The notes beneath the pieces are model-generated. The model did not search any database. It saw only the letters and a program-made list of their open reading frames with translations, and had not been told where the DNA came from. Below are positions 26,101 to 36,622 of a stretch of DNA of 64,000 bases, one piece after another. Position 1 is the stretch's first letter. Each line of letters begins with the position of its first letter. Source of the stretch: Climacteris rufus (lineage: Eukaryota; Chordata; Aves; Passeriformes; Climacteridae); the NCBI GenBank assembly GCA_013398175.1, contig VZRZ01003222.1:99623-163622 (forward strand). The letters run 5' to 3'. The position numbers and the translations under genes were made by a program.

Positions 26101-29100
26101 AATCCAAAAAAAGTAAGAACTGTGGTTCTATCTAAAGAGCTAGTGTAATTTGGGGGGAAAAATAACAAATGTATTCTCTATTTGCCATATATGTTAATTT
26201 TCAGCTTTGATATCTGAAAATTCAAGTTGTCTTCCTTCTCTATTGAAGTGTTCAATTACAGAAATAATTTCTGAAGTCCTCCACTAATTCCAGTGTAGAT
26301 TAAGCCCTCAAAGTATATTTTCAGAATGACAATATGTGCTCTTTTGCAAGACGTAACATTCAATTTCACTGAAAGAAACAAGTGATCACGGTTACAGAAT
26401 ATGACCCAACACTTGAAAAGAGATTTTTTTTTTAATACACTTTTGTATTTTCAAATATTTTTTGTAAATTTTGTCTTGGTACCACTTTATTTTTATTGCA
26501 CTGTTTCAGTGTGTGAAATTCTGTAGTAATTTCAAGTAGTTCATGTTAGTTGCACACATTAATGGCACTGATGGTGTTAGCTGTGCACAGTAGTGATATC
26601 GTTGCTTCACTATAAGGCACATTCAACCTACAGCAGTCACTGTGGTAGTAGTGTTTTAGTTGTATAATACTAATCCAGAATCAGAACCCTTAATTTTAAA
26701 TCAAAGGCAGTGAAGACAAAGAACTACGATTATGATCCATAATAGATAGTGACAAAGGGAAAATATTCAGAAAAATAATTTTGCCTAAAATGCATGTTTT
26801 AAATAGTGACTAACTTTGTGGTCATTTTGTAGGGCCTGAAAGAGAACTTAAATATATAGGCAAAATTCTGGATGGTTTTTCCTTGGCATCAAAATCATCA
26901 GGTCCAATCAAGGTAAGCCGATAGTGTTATTTTATGTGTTAAGAATAACATAATTCATCATGTGAACTGTGTGGACTCTACTGCTTCTCAGTGTTATTTC
27001 TGTTCTTAGTAATAAATGTTCTGGTCAGCAGTAAAGATTGCTCAATGAACAAAATTACAGCATTGGGGGCTCTTCAATAGAAACCTGAAATTTATCAGAC
27101 TCATGAAGGTTTTTAAATTTTGCCTGTGTTCTGGCTTTGAACAAATGCCTTCCACCTGTTCACTGCTACTTGCCATAAAGTTGGAGGAATAGTTCAATTA
27201 TCTTCAAAATAAAAAATTACATATTTTGATTCTAGATGTTTCATATGTAAGATTCAGTTTTTTGTAAAAATCAGGCCTCAGGCTTCGTCTACTTTGCTGT
27301 TTTGGTGACAATTTAATTTCTTAGTCCCGTCCTCAGGTTTGCATAATTCATGCCACATATATTTGCAAAAATCAGAGTGACAAATATAATTGTATGGCAG
27401 GGTCCTCTTTGTAAGGAGGAGTATTTGTGGGGTATATAAAACTGCATTGTATAGGGAGTACAGGGAAGTATGTGAGGAAAACACTTCGAAAGACATTCAA
27501 ATACAGTAAGCATGGAAGTACTGAGTAGTCCAATTGATTGATTTAATAATTTTACTTTGGTTTAAAAAAACCTAGTTATTAAGCAATACCCACAGTATTT
27601 TCTCAAATAAAAGCAGTGCATCTTAAGACTTGTTAATTTTTCTGTTGCTTAATGGGCACATTTCCCTTTTTTTTGTAGTTGTTAAATATTGTCAATATGT
27701 TTGTTCACTGAGTTTGTATTACAATGCCACTTACTGGCTAGGGCTAAAGTAATTGGTAGCCTGTAGTAGCTGTTTCTACTGCTAAGATGTAAATTGAGGA
27801 ATTCTTAGGTTGAGCTGATTTTTCTGAAATATGCTTGTAAGTGTTGCATACAAAGTTCTCTCTCTCTCTCTCTTTCTCTGTGGATTTTTTTGTTTTGTTG
27901 CCCCTCCCTCTAGATTTATCCACCACCTAACTTGCCACGAAATTACAGACCAGTCCATTACTTTCGACCTGTGATAGCAGCTGGGAATGACAACTACCAT
28001 TTACAGAAGGCGTTGGAGGAATCGACTGGGAAACGTGAGAGTGATCCAACACAGCAAAGCAGGCATGCTTTGAATGCAGCTCAGAGGAGGGAGCAGCTAG
28101 GAGAGACTGGGCTGAAAGGTACTGGCATATATGGCCATAACTTTGCCTGTTTTTCAGGTCCCCTGTTTGTGTATAGAGCAGTAAGAATTTGGTCTGGCCT
28201 TGAATGCTTATTTTCTAATATAAACATATAAAATCTGGTTACCATAGCTAGAATACCATTTAATTGTTCAGTTTCATCTCAACAGTTAAACTGTTGACAA
28301 AGCTGTCTGTATTTTCATTTACTTAAATGATTTAAAGACAAAAAGTATGTGTTGGATTGCATTTTGTTGTGTTTGGTTGGGGTTTTTTTGTCACCTTTTG
28401 TGATTATAGTGGGCGGTGAGGATTTTTTCTGTAAAATGAAGTCTCACTGAAATACATTCAAGTACCCTAAAAAGATAATTTGCAATTGTGGCTCACACTT
28501 GTATCTACCATAGTAAACTTCATAAATATGTGGTAAATAGCATAAAAGATGCAATAGTGGCCAAATTTTTGTCTGCCATTTTATTGTTAATTTCTGCTTA
28601 AGAGCATTTTATCCAAATGTATACACATAGGGATAGGATTTTTCTTCCACTAAAGTGGAAGAAATCGTTCCAGTAATTTTTTGTTCTAGTTAATTTTTAC
28701 AGCTTTTTTTCTGCTTTAGGTCCAGCTCCTTCTGTTTTGGATTATCTGTCTGAGAAAGATAGAGAAAGACTCAAAGAAATGAAACAAGCATCTGAAGAAC
28801 AAATGAAAGCAAAAATAGTGGCTCAGCAGTCACGAAATAGCAGATTCCAGTCAGCCTCTTCAGATGATGGTTCTCACAAATGGGAAATGCTGCTGGGGGG
28901 GCAGTTAGCAAATGCTGGTTCTAGTGACTTCAAACCATTTGCAAAAAATCCAGAAAAACAAAAAAGATACGAAAATTTTGTGAAAAGTCTTAAACAAGGA
29001 GAAAAAGGTAAAATGTTTCTTGATTCCCCCCCCCCTTTTTTTGTCCCAATGCATTTTATGTTCACTATGAGTTCTCTTCTTGAGTTCCACAGCATTTCTC

Positions 29101-32100
29101 CCTTTACTTCTTTTCAGGACCAATGCTAAAAGAAATTTTTACTGATATTTAGTCATGTTGATTTCAGGAAAGCTGCAAAATTCAGCAAATCTTGATTTTA
29201 GGCATTGCATTTCATAGTTCTATGGTATAGCAGAAGTTAAGTTGTATTTCGTTTCCTGGATTTCCTGATCTCATTTGCCAAGGTACACTTTAGCTTTGGT
29301 CAGTGGAACAAGCATTTTCATTTTGTTTGTTTCTGTTTGGGAAGTTAAAGTGACACCATATAAAGGCATAAATATCATTGGGTCACAGTAGAATCAAAAG
29401 AAACCCCATACCATGTGCACCTGGAGGAGATAAGGACCCTAAAGTGAAGGAAGTGTTTTGCACTGGTCAAAGCTTGTATTATATGTCCTCTGGATACTCA
29501 AGCTTCTGCTGTCACTTTTGTTCTTACCAGAAAAATTTATGGCTGTAAAATCATAGCATACATGCAGAGCTCTTACTCAAAAGCAAAAAAAATCCAACAC
29601 CCTTCATCATGTCTTTTCATGCTGTTTCAGTCTTCTTCCATTTTGTTTAGGTTTTTGCTATTAAATGATAGATTAAACCATGTACTTACAGTACCTTGTG
29701 GTGAGCTCTCCAGTACTGTGATTTTTCTGTAAACAGAAAAAGCTGAAATTGATCTAGCGAGTTCATCATCAGCCCATGACTCTAGATTGCCTTAAAATAA
29801 ACTTTAAAAAAAAGGTTGGGTTTTTTTTCCAATTTCGAAGTACAAAGGGGCTATTGGGGAAGAAGAAAATGGACACCAAGAAAATTTCACAGAGGAAAGC
29901 ATATAGTGACAGGTAGAAAACCTGTTTTTGTTATTTTAGTTGTGGTTTGGGTTTTTTTGGTTTCTTTTTTTTTTTAGTAGTCCTTTTCATTGTGTTAACA
30001 GTATTTCCTGGTCAATAGCCTCTTCTGGTTACCACATTGGGACAGACTACTTGAGTTTTGAACCCATAGTTCCTCTGTTCAGGACTGGGATTTTCCCTGT
30101 GTAAAATTGAATATCTTCAGTAATGACTAGATTATGACTGTAAGTGCCTCCTTAGTCATAATGGTGAAAATGTAGAAATATTTAAATAACTGAAATTACT
30201 AAAGTTCTGTATTACTGTAAGTGTGTTTACTTGGCTGGTGTTATTTTCTCTTCCATTTGGGAGAAAAAGTGAATCCATTGCTGTAAACAGAGTCTGTATA
30301 GATTATAAAAACCTGTGTCCAAACTCTGTGTTTATCAGTGAGTACTTCTTACACCAGAAAGTCCCTTAAAGTTGCCAAAGCCTATCCAGGCTTAAACTCT
30401 TTTGTTCTATGTTCTAGTTATTTGGTAAATCTTTGGATTATACTTTTTGTTTTAAACACCTGTTAAATCTGTTAGGTATTTTGAACATTCCTTATAGGGC
30501 AATGAGTAAGTAATCAGTTTTACAAGTAAAATTATTTAAAATACCTATTTTGCATTTGACAACTGCTTATTCTTACTGTCTTGAAAAACTACCTCCATTT
30601 ATCAAGGATTAGTACTATCCTTAAGCTAAATATTCATTAAATACTTGCAAGGACGTTTGCTTATTATCTTATTTTTTTGTTTGAAAAGTGTTGAACCTAA
30701 GTAAGCTGTAATCTCTGCTAAGCATTTCTCTCCTTATCTTACAGCAGATACTTTGGAGCGCTTCTTGGACCCAAATATGACAGAATGGGAGCGAGGAAGA
30801 GAACGGGAGGAGTTCTGTCGTGCAGCTGTGTTCTACAGATCCTCACATTCAACATTGTCATCCAGATTTACCCGGGCCAAATACGAAGATGATGTTGACA
30901 AAGTTGAAGTTCCTCGAGATCAAGAGGTATATGCTGTTTACAGTCTTTTAATTCATTGGAGCTGCAGTTGCTGCCTAAGCCCTGACTTTCTTTTTCTCTA
31001 AAACTCTTATGTAGATATGTCACTATTTTGTTGCCCTTTTGTTTAGCAGCTTTTGGAAACACTGCATACAGAGTAGTGATTTGTTAAACAGCATTTAAAT
31101 ATTTATGGGTTTGTCCTATTCTTAAGTCTTGCAACAGTTCAGTAATTTCTTACTTACTTAGCAGCTATAAATGTTTGACTTTTTCAGAACAATATTGATG
31201 ATAAGGAAGCAGCTGTGAAGATGAAGATGTTTGGCAAACTCACAAGAGACAAGTTTGAATGGCATCCTGACAAGCTGCTGTGTAAAAGATTTAATGTTCG
31301 TGATCCATATCCTGAGTAAGATAATTGATACTTATATTTTTAACACTTTTAAAAAATTCTGTGTTTTTCATTTGCTTGTAGAAAATCTGGCTTGATGTTT
31401 TCTTCTTGTGTCATAATGTAATACAGAACTGCCCAATGTTTTAGTTTGTGTCATGAAACATGGTGACCTCTGACAAAATAGCATGCATTTGAAAGACTAC
31501 TGTAGATGTTTCAGCTTGTTGTAGATGATTTGAGGACTTTCCTGTGTTGAAAACAGTAATCAACAAACAATTCTGTTCTCCTTTAGTTCTTCTGTAGTGG
31601 GTTTACCAAAAGTGAAACGAGACAAGTATTCTGTTTTTAATTTCTTAACTACGCCTGAGCCCACCACATCTGTAACTCAAGCGACAAATGAAAAAATCCA
31701 AGACAGTAACCTTCTCAACAGTAAGTTGTTACATTATTAACTTAGCTATGCATGAGATAATAATGCAGAAAAAGTATCTTTTTTCATTGAGAACCTGGCC
31801 ACATAATTTTTTTCATTATAAAAACCCAAACAAATTGAAAATAAAAATTCAGTGACATAAAAGTTGATGTAAGCGATACAATGCTGATTGCTTCTACGTA
31901 GAAGACCTTTATAGGTTAAGTAAGTATTCATTAGAAAGATGTAAAAAAAGTCAAACTGAAGAAGCAGAGTAATTTGAAATCAAGTAGGCTGTGAAATGCA
32001 GCACAATTTGACATGTAGATGATTTGAATGTTTTGGATGTTTTAGAACCAAAGAAACCTTCAAGGTGGGATGTGTCAGATAAAGAGAAGGAGAAGAAAGA

Positions 32101-35100
32101 TTCTATCAGTGAATTCATTAGTCTTGCTAGATCAAAAGCTGATGTTCAGCAGCAGCCACCAGTGCCAGCAACAGAAGAATGTGGAACTGGGCCGAGTGAA
32201 ACTCTTCCTACTCTGGTGAGTTTACCACAGGGTTTGAACTTAAAGGGAATAGCTATAAACCTTGACAACCCACAAATAAGATGGGTTAATATATTAATTG
32301 ATTTAATACAGATCAGTTTGCACAAGAGCCAGCTAAGGATGAGCAAAGACATCAGATTGTACTTTGAAGAATTTTGAGGTTATAACTCTGAGATGTAAGA
32401 TGTTTGCAGCTTACAAGGACAGCAGATCTGATTATACTTGAAGTAGCTTCAGAGAAGAGAAAATCTAGCTCAGCAATCTGGGAGCTAAATTCGGTTGCTT
32501 TACCTCTGCTCACAGGCACAGAGTATATTTGTTTCTCCCTTCCATAGAAGAGGGTGCATATCTGAGGGAGAAAGGTGATTTTTCCTTTTCACTTAAATTT
32601 GGTATTATATAATTGAAGTTTGAATTAATGAATTAGAATTTATATTATCTGGGAATCTGTCTTCAAACTGGACTATTCAGGACAATGACTTAGTTTAGGA
32701 GTGTTTCAGAGCTTTACTGTTTTGGACTAAGATTGCTTATTTCAGAGCTGTTGTGCTGTCCAAATGTTTTGTAAATCAGTGTGTTTGAAGTTATTCTGTA
32801 TCAGAGAGAGGTTGTTAGTTTCTTTAGTGTTTAAGTACTGTTACTGTTATGATGTTACATAGCAGGTAGCTAATGAAGATAAGAATCAGGAAGAAGAAGG
32901 CAGACGACCACCCATGGACTTATTTAAGGCCATCTTTGTGAGCTCCTCAGATGAAAAATCATCTTCCTCTGAAGAAGAGAGTGATGAAGAAGAGCAACCA
33001 ACTACTTCAGTAAGAGAGTCAGAAACCACCAAGCAAGTTCATGTACCAGACAGTTCTTCCTCTAATGTACAAGGTAGTATTTAATGGATGTTCATTTTTA
33101 TGCAACATCAAATAAAAACCTCATAAAAGCTTCATTTTTGAGTTACACACTCTTGGACTATTAAGACAATGCTATGCTCCTGTGCAGATCATCTGATATT
33201 GGTGGAGCTGGCCCTGCAGAAAGTGTGAGTAACGCAGCAGTGAATAAGCCTGTGATTTAATTAATATTTGTATAGTTTGAAAGGTAAATTTTTATTTAAA
33301 AGAAAGAAACCCCACAGTATGTTAACGTTTCAGAATGTCAGCTATCCAGTTGGCCAAATTAGTCCATAGAGATAGAGGATGCTGATCAGTTTGCTTTCTT
33401 GAAGGTTTTTAGGCGGCCTCCTTGAACTTTCTTCAACACTTCTTGGAAAAAGTATTTCCTTTCAAATATAGCAGGTTTTGATTTTTTTCATAGAGAGTGT
33501 GACTGCTACAACTGATTCTGGCATTTCTTCATTGCCTACTTCAAAGCAGGAACTAGATGCAGCACAGGAATTTGGACCAAAGTTGCCACCAGCTTTTTCT
33601 TCTGGTAGGTTCTGTAAACTTCTAGAGTGTAAATTCTGCACATTGAAGTTGTATATAGCGTACATGATACCTCTCTTTAAAAAAACATTTGTGAACAGGC
33701 ACTCTTATCTCTTAAGTGTGTGTGTTATGTCAAACAGACATCAGCAAACATTTTATTACCATGCTATGATCCACTAGCAGGAACCTCTTTGCCTGTGTAC
33801 CAGTTTTGTGTTAAGTCTGTAGAGGCACTGATAAAAAAAATGATGTGAAAACATAGCACCAGCTTTGCAATTTCATTTAGTGACAGATTGCAAAGGCGTT
33901 TAATTACAATAGGAGTTTTAGATATTTAATTTTCATTTTAAAGCTTAGGGGTTTTGTTTGTTGTTTTTTAACTATCCTAACAGGTTAAAAGTAACACAGA
34001 ATGTAATAACCAAATTACCCATTTTTTGTCTTTTTTTAATTCTTTATGCATTTGCTTTGTACTTTAGGCACTACTTGGCAACAACAAACAGCAGTGCCAG
34101 CAAGTTTTCCTGGGCCTAGTAGGAAAGAAAAGCATAGGAAAATCAGAGAGAGGCACAAGACTAAGAAAGAACGCAAACGTAAAAAGGAAAAGGTATTCAA
34201 TTTAAATACTGATTTTTGATTTATTGGTTCTTTGATCTGCCTTTCAGAATTTTTTGTTATTTATGCTTGGTTGTAGAAAAAAAATGTATACCAGGACTAG
34301 AATTTAAGGAACAGAAGTTCTCTGATGTTTTGAAAACAGAAAATTATCCCACTGTGATGCTTCTTTTTCCGTATATACATGTGTGACTACAGGTACAATA
34401 CTGTGGGTAGCTTCGTGTTCTGTGCTGAAGATGTCAGGCACATTCTGGGAATTGCATTCATGGTTTGTATACAAGTAATAGTAATGAAACCTTTACTTTA
34501 GGGGGAGTTGAGTGCTTGGATGAAATTGATTTTGGTTTATAATTTTTTGTAGCTTGGTCTGAGTAGTGGGAAAGAGTCATTGATAGGTGTTCTGTTTTAG
34601 TTAAGTTTTGTGTCTATACTGAAATCAACTTTTTTCTTTTGTTGACATTCAGAAAAATCCCATTCTTTTGCAAGGAAATACAGAATTATTTCTCTTTTCT
34701 TTACAGAAAAAGAAGCATAAGAAGCAGAAAAATAAAGAAAAACACAAGAATAAAAAATCAGAAAAAGAGAGCAGCTCAGACACAACAGATAGCAGTGACA
34801 GTCTTAGTAGTGTGGATACCACAGGCTTGTCGTCCAAAGAACTTCTAAGGAGGTAAACAGGTTACTTAAACACTCGCAAATTTGGCAGTAACTAAACCAC
34901 CAGTTTATAAGTTGTCATTCTAGTGAACCTATTTGCAGCAAATGTGAATCAGCTGATTTCTTTCTGAAGATAAAATACTGCTCACTTTGGTGAGGGAAGA
35001 TTATAAATATCAGACATCTTAATATAGAAGGTAATTTTAGGATAGCAGCTTCTTAAGGTAAAGGGCACTAAATGCACAGCCCTAGCAGGGCTAATGAGAT

Positions 35101-36017
35101 GTAATTAAAGATGAGTGATATTTTTGGAAGGTATTTTGAATCGGAATTAAAAATTGAACAAGTGCAGGTGGGGATTCATATTTTCATTACTTTATCTATT
35201 CTCTTTACCTGAAAACATTGGAATAAGCATTGTCTACTAAGATTCCATTCAAATTGATCTGTTTTGTGGCACTGATATTTAAGATAGTCTGTGCTTCAGC
35301 AAGGAACAGTGAAGCAAGCAGAACAATGCTTCAGTCACGTACATGTCTTCTAAATTTAGACTGTGCTATTCCATTTTTATAAACTAGAGACTTGAAGATA
35401 GTGCTAACATAAATGTGAAAATCGAAAAAGCACAGTTCACAATATTTTACTCACACGCTTGAAGTAAAGTAGGAACAAATGTAACTTGTCTAGTGCGGAT
35501 CATAGTCAGCTTCAAACACATCCCATGTGGAATAGTCTCTGTATTGGCTTCTGTTTAGTGTCTCTTACTAGCTGAGGGAGAGGTCTCAAAGTATTTGTTG
35601 AATATCACATCCATCTGTTCTAATGGCAAAATGATTGGAGTTGAGGGGTAGAGTGGAATGGGCATGTACTGATTGGCATTTGAATGGGCTCTGCCTTCCA
35701 TTCCTTTGAAACTGAGTGTCAGTTATGTATTGGTGTTTTCTTGTTAGAAAACAAACTACTACTAGGATTTCTGAATAGCTAAAATACGTTTTTATGCACT
35801 TTGCGCAAAATAGACTTCTTTGTACAAGCAGTTTTGGAATCTTCACATTTGCGTGTCTCATCACTGAGAAAATGTTTTTATTTACTGTAACTCATATCTC
35901 TCTGAAACAAAGGTTTAAGAAACTGCTCAAGTAATGCGATGTTCTTAATGTGGTGTGTGACTGCTTAGCGTGACCTTTCTCTTTCTCCCCTTTAGATTAA
36001 AACAACTTCAGTACTGA
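22969..36017 (+). CDS. GPATCH1: GPATCH1, G-patch domain-containing protein 1 (exons 2-20; exon 1 in gap)
   Basis: A nuclear protein of catalytic spliceosomes. G-patch proteins bind and activate DEAH-box helicases, and GPATCH1 is reported to pair with DHX35. Exons: 22969-23103, 23356-23441, 23816-23976, 24323-24420, 24553-24611, 24938-25183, 25965-26112, 26833-26912, 27914-28118, 28720-29007, 30748-30926, 31188-31315, 31587-31720, 32046-32215, 32866-33073, 33494-33604, 34068-34192, 34707-34852, 35996-36017. They sum to 2729 nt: two bases of a split Gly codon, then 908 residues and TGA, all in frame, close to the human length (about 931) once the missing N-terminus is added. Order: conserved N-terminal domain (GRYQRFHGAFTGGFSAGYF), G-patch (LLRKMGWKEGQGIG), acidic and helical middle, a motif around FEWHPDKLLCKRFNV, Ser/Glu-rich stretch, Lys/Arg-rich tail. 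All introns are GT-AG. No disabling change is seen. Confidence 0.97.
23356..23441 (+). CDS. GPATCH1: GPATCH1 exon 3
   Basis: Encodes GWTPSAFVSSRQKRA and the acidic LGPEDFMDEE, continuing the N-terminal domain. Donor GTAAAT, leaving in phase 0. Confidence 0.95.
23816..23976 (+). CDS. GPATCH1: GPATCH1 exon 4
   Basis: Encodes DLSEFGIAPKDI, a charged helix (ASKAKDRIKEKARQIAG) and DDLIGPSK, the linker into the G-patch. Donor GTAAGT. Confidence 0.96.
24323..24420 (+). CDS. GPATCH1: GPATCH1 exon 5 (G-patch domain)
   Basis: Contains the G-patch core: LLRKMGWKEGQGIG followed by a basic stretch (RVKRKPCRQKP). The hydrophobic and glycine positions expected of the helicase-binding brace helix and loop are present, so the domain should be functional. 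Confidence 0.97.
24553..24611 (+). CDS. GPATCH1: GPATCH1 exon 6
   Basis: A 59-nt exon encoding VKIYGCALPPGLSEGSE, just after the G-patch. Acceptor CTTACAG, donor GTATTG. It is easily missed because of its size. Confidence 0.94.
24938..25183 (+). CDS. GPATCH1: GPATCH1 exon 7
   Basis: Encodes DEEDEYQPENVTFAPKD, then ENVHGLGYKGLDPSQALFG, a glycine-containing motif conserved in GPATCH1 proteins. Phase 0 at both ends; acceptor TACAAG, donor GTAAGG. Confidence 0.96.
25965..26112 (+). CDS. GPATCH1: GPATCH1 exon 8
   Basis: Encodes AFGVGALEEEDDDIYATD and DGLYGWTAPKQYKSKK, an acidic segment. Donor GTAAGA. Confidence 0.95.
26833..26912 (+). CDS. GPATCH1: GPATCH1 exon 9
   Basis: An 80-nt exon encoding PERELKYIGKILDGFSLASK, an LDGF-type motif shared with GPATCH1 orthologues. 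Donor GTAAGC. Confidence 0.95.
26913..27913 (+). other. GPATCH1: GPATCH1 intron 9
   Basis: One kilobase of AT-rich intron with a TC dinucleotide run and pyrimidine tract leading to the acceptor near 27,855-27,913. No other feature recognised. Confidence 0.8.
27914..28118 (+). CDS. GPATCH1: GPATCH1 exon 10
   Basis: Encodes IYPPPNLPRNYRPVHYFRPV and then a basic helical segment (HALNAAQRREQLGE). Acceptor CCCTCTAG, donor GTACTG. Confidence 0.95.
28720..29007 (+). CDS. GPATCH1: GPATCH1 exon 11
   Basis: The longest exon (288 nt). Encodes SVLDYLSEKDRERLKEMK, a likely helical charged region, then DFKPFAKNPEKQKRYENFVK. Donor GTAAAA. Confidence 0.96.
29008..30747 (+). other. GPATCH1: GPATCH1 intron 11
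   Basis: The longest visible GPATCH1 intron (1.7 kb). It begins near a C-run followed by a T-run (29,027-29,042) and ends in a tandem acceptor. No exon, RNA gene or mobile element recognised. Confidence 0.8.
30748..30926 (+). CDS. GPATCH1: GPATCH1 exon 12 (alternative start 30,745)
   Basis: Encodes DTLERFLDPNMTEWERGR and SSHSTLSSRFTRAKYEDD. The acceptor is a tandem CAGCAG: use of the first AG (exon from 30,745) would add one Ala before Asp without a frame change. I chose the second because it matches the spacing I recall in mammalian GPATCH1. Confidence 0.93.
31188..31315 (+). CDS. GPATCH1: GPATCH1 exon 13
   Basis: Encodes AAVKMKMFGKLTRDKFEWHP and DKLLCKRFNVRDPYP, a highly conserved block that resembles the segment found beside SURP modules in splicing factors. 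Donor GTAAGA. Confidence 0.96.
31587..31720 (+). CDS. GPATCH1: GPATCH1 exon 14
   Basis: Encodes SSVVGLPKVKRDKYSVFNFL, conserved, then a Thr-rich variable part. Acceptor CTTTAG, donor GTAAGT. Confidence 0.95.
32046..32215 (+). CDS. GPATCH1: GPATCH1 exon 15
   Basis: Encodes KPSRWDVSDKEKEKKDSISE and FISLARSKA, conserved, then a Gln/Pro-rich part. Donor GTGAGT. Confidence 0.95.
32866..33073 (+). CDS. GPATCH1: GPATCH1 exon 16 (alternative start 32,863)
   Basis: Encodes RPPMDLFKAIFVSSSDEK followed by a Ser/Glu-rich stretch typical of CK2 targets. Tandem acceptor TAGCAG: the upstream AG would add one Gln in frame, and I cannot decide between them from sequence alone. Donor GTAGTA. Confidence 0.92.
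33494..33604 (+). CDS. GPATCH1: GPATCH1 exon 17
   Basis: Encodes a variable Thr/Ser-rich part, then AAQEFGPKLPPAFSSG, conserved in position with mammalian GPATCH1. Donor GTAGGT. Confidence 0.94.
34068..34192 (+). CDS. GPATCH1: GPATCH1 exon 18
   Basis: Encodes the start of the Lys/Arg-rich C-terminal tail (RKEKHRKIRERHKTKKERKR). The basic tail is likely nuclear-localising and RNA-binding. Donor GTATTC. Confidence 0.95.
34707..34852 (+). CDS. GPATCH1: GPATCH1 exon 19
   Basis: Encodes a lysine-rich run, then a Ser/Asp-rich segment and LSSKELLRR, the conserved C-terminal motif. Donor GTAAAC. Confidence 0.95.
34853..35995 (+). other. GPATCH1: GPATCH1 intron 19
   Basis: A 1.1 kb AT-rich last intron ending in a pyrimidine tract and CCTTTAG. 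No other feature recognised. Confidence 0.8.
35996..36017 (+). CDS. GPATCH1: GPATCH1 exon 20 (C-terminus and stop)
   Basis: Twenty-two coding bases encoding LKQLQY then TGA at 36,015-36,017. The reading frame is confirmed by the preceding LLRR and by the position of the mammalian C-terminus. Confidence 0.92.
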
Positions 36018-36305
36018 AGAGCTCTCTGGCTTTCTTCGGCATTGTATGACTTGATCTCAAATTTTTGATCTCCTCCATGATGGTAGATCAATGGTGTATA
36101 ACGTGAAGCATTATAGATACAATATTCATATTGAATTTCTTTGTAAGTAAATGTGCATATGTTTATTTTATGATGTTTCATGAGTTCAAAATGTATGGAT
36201 TATAGGACATTGAAAAGACCCCTTTCTGGGCATAATAATCTGAAATATCACAGGCTCTGTTTTAATTAATTAAAGCATTTTAATAAACTTTATTATTACA
36301 AATAA
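36018..36305 (+). promoter_or_regulatory. GPATCH1: GPATCH1 3' UTR with polyadenylation signal
   Basis: A short AT-rich trailer. A canonical AATAAA at 36,282-36,287 lies about 265 bases after the stop and should set cleavage near 36,300. Confidence 0.85.
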
Positions 36306-36547
36306 GTTTTGCATAGTGGTAGTTTTGTATGCCTAGGACCTCTAAAATGCTGGAGAACGAGTTTTAGACTGAGTTAAATTAGGAAGTTAAAAACTTAAGC
36401 AATGTAAAATTTTTATTTGGTGCAAGTATTTTTAATGAATCTAATGCAGAATTTCACATTGCAGCTTTGCAGTATCTGGCTGTTAGTTTTGCCTGGTCAA
36501 ATTGTATATAACATTTACTATAGCAGCTCTAAACCAATGACCTTTGA

Positions 36548-36622
36548 TAGAATACAGAACATACTGAATTGGAAGGGTCCCATCAGTATCGTCAAGTCCA
36601 TCTCCTGGCCCTGCTTGATTCA
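36548..36622 (-). mobile_element. CR1 LINE 3'-end fragment
   Basis: Reads ATAGAATACAGAAC, then AATTGGAAGGGTCCCATCAG and CCATCTCCTGGCCCTGC, the reverse complement of an avian CR1 3' end. About 75 bases, 5'-truncated. Confidence 0.82.

Noticed and set aside
28737..29129. Extended open frame past GPATCH1 exon 11
   Set aside because: The extension beyond 29,007 is intron read-through; the donor GTAAAA and the next exon's match to mammalian GPATCH1 fix the boundary.
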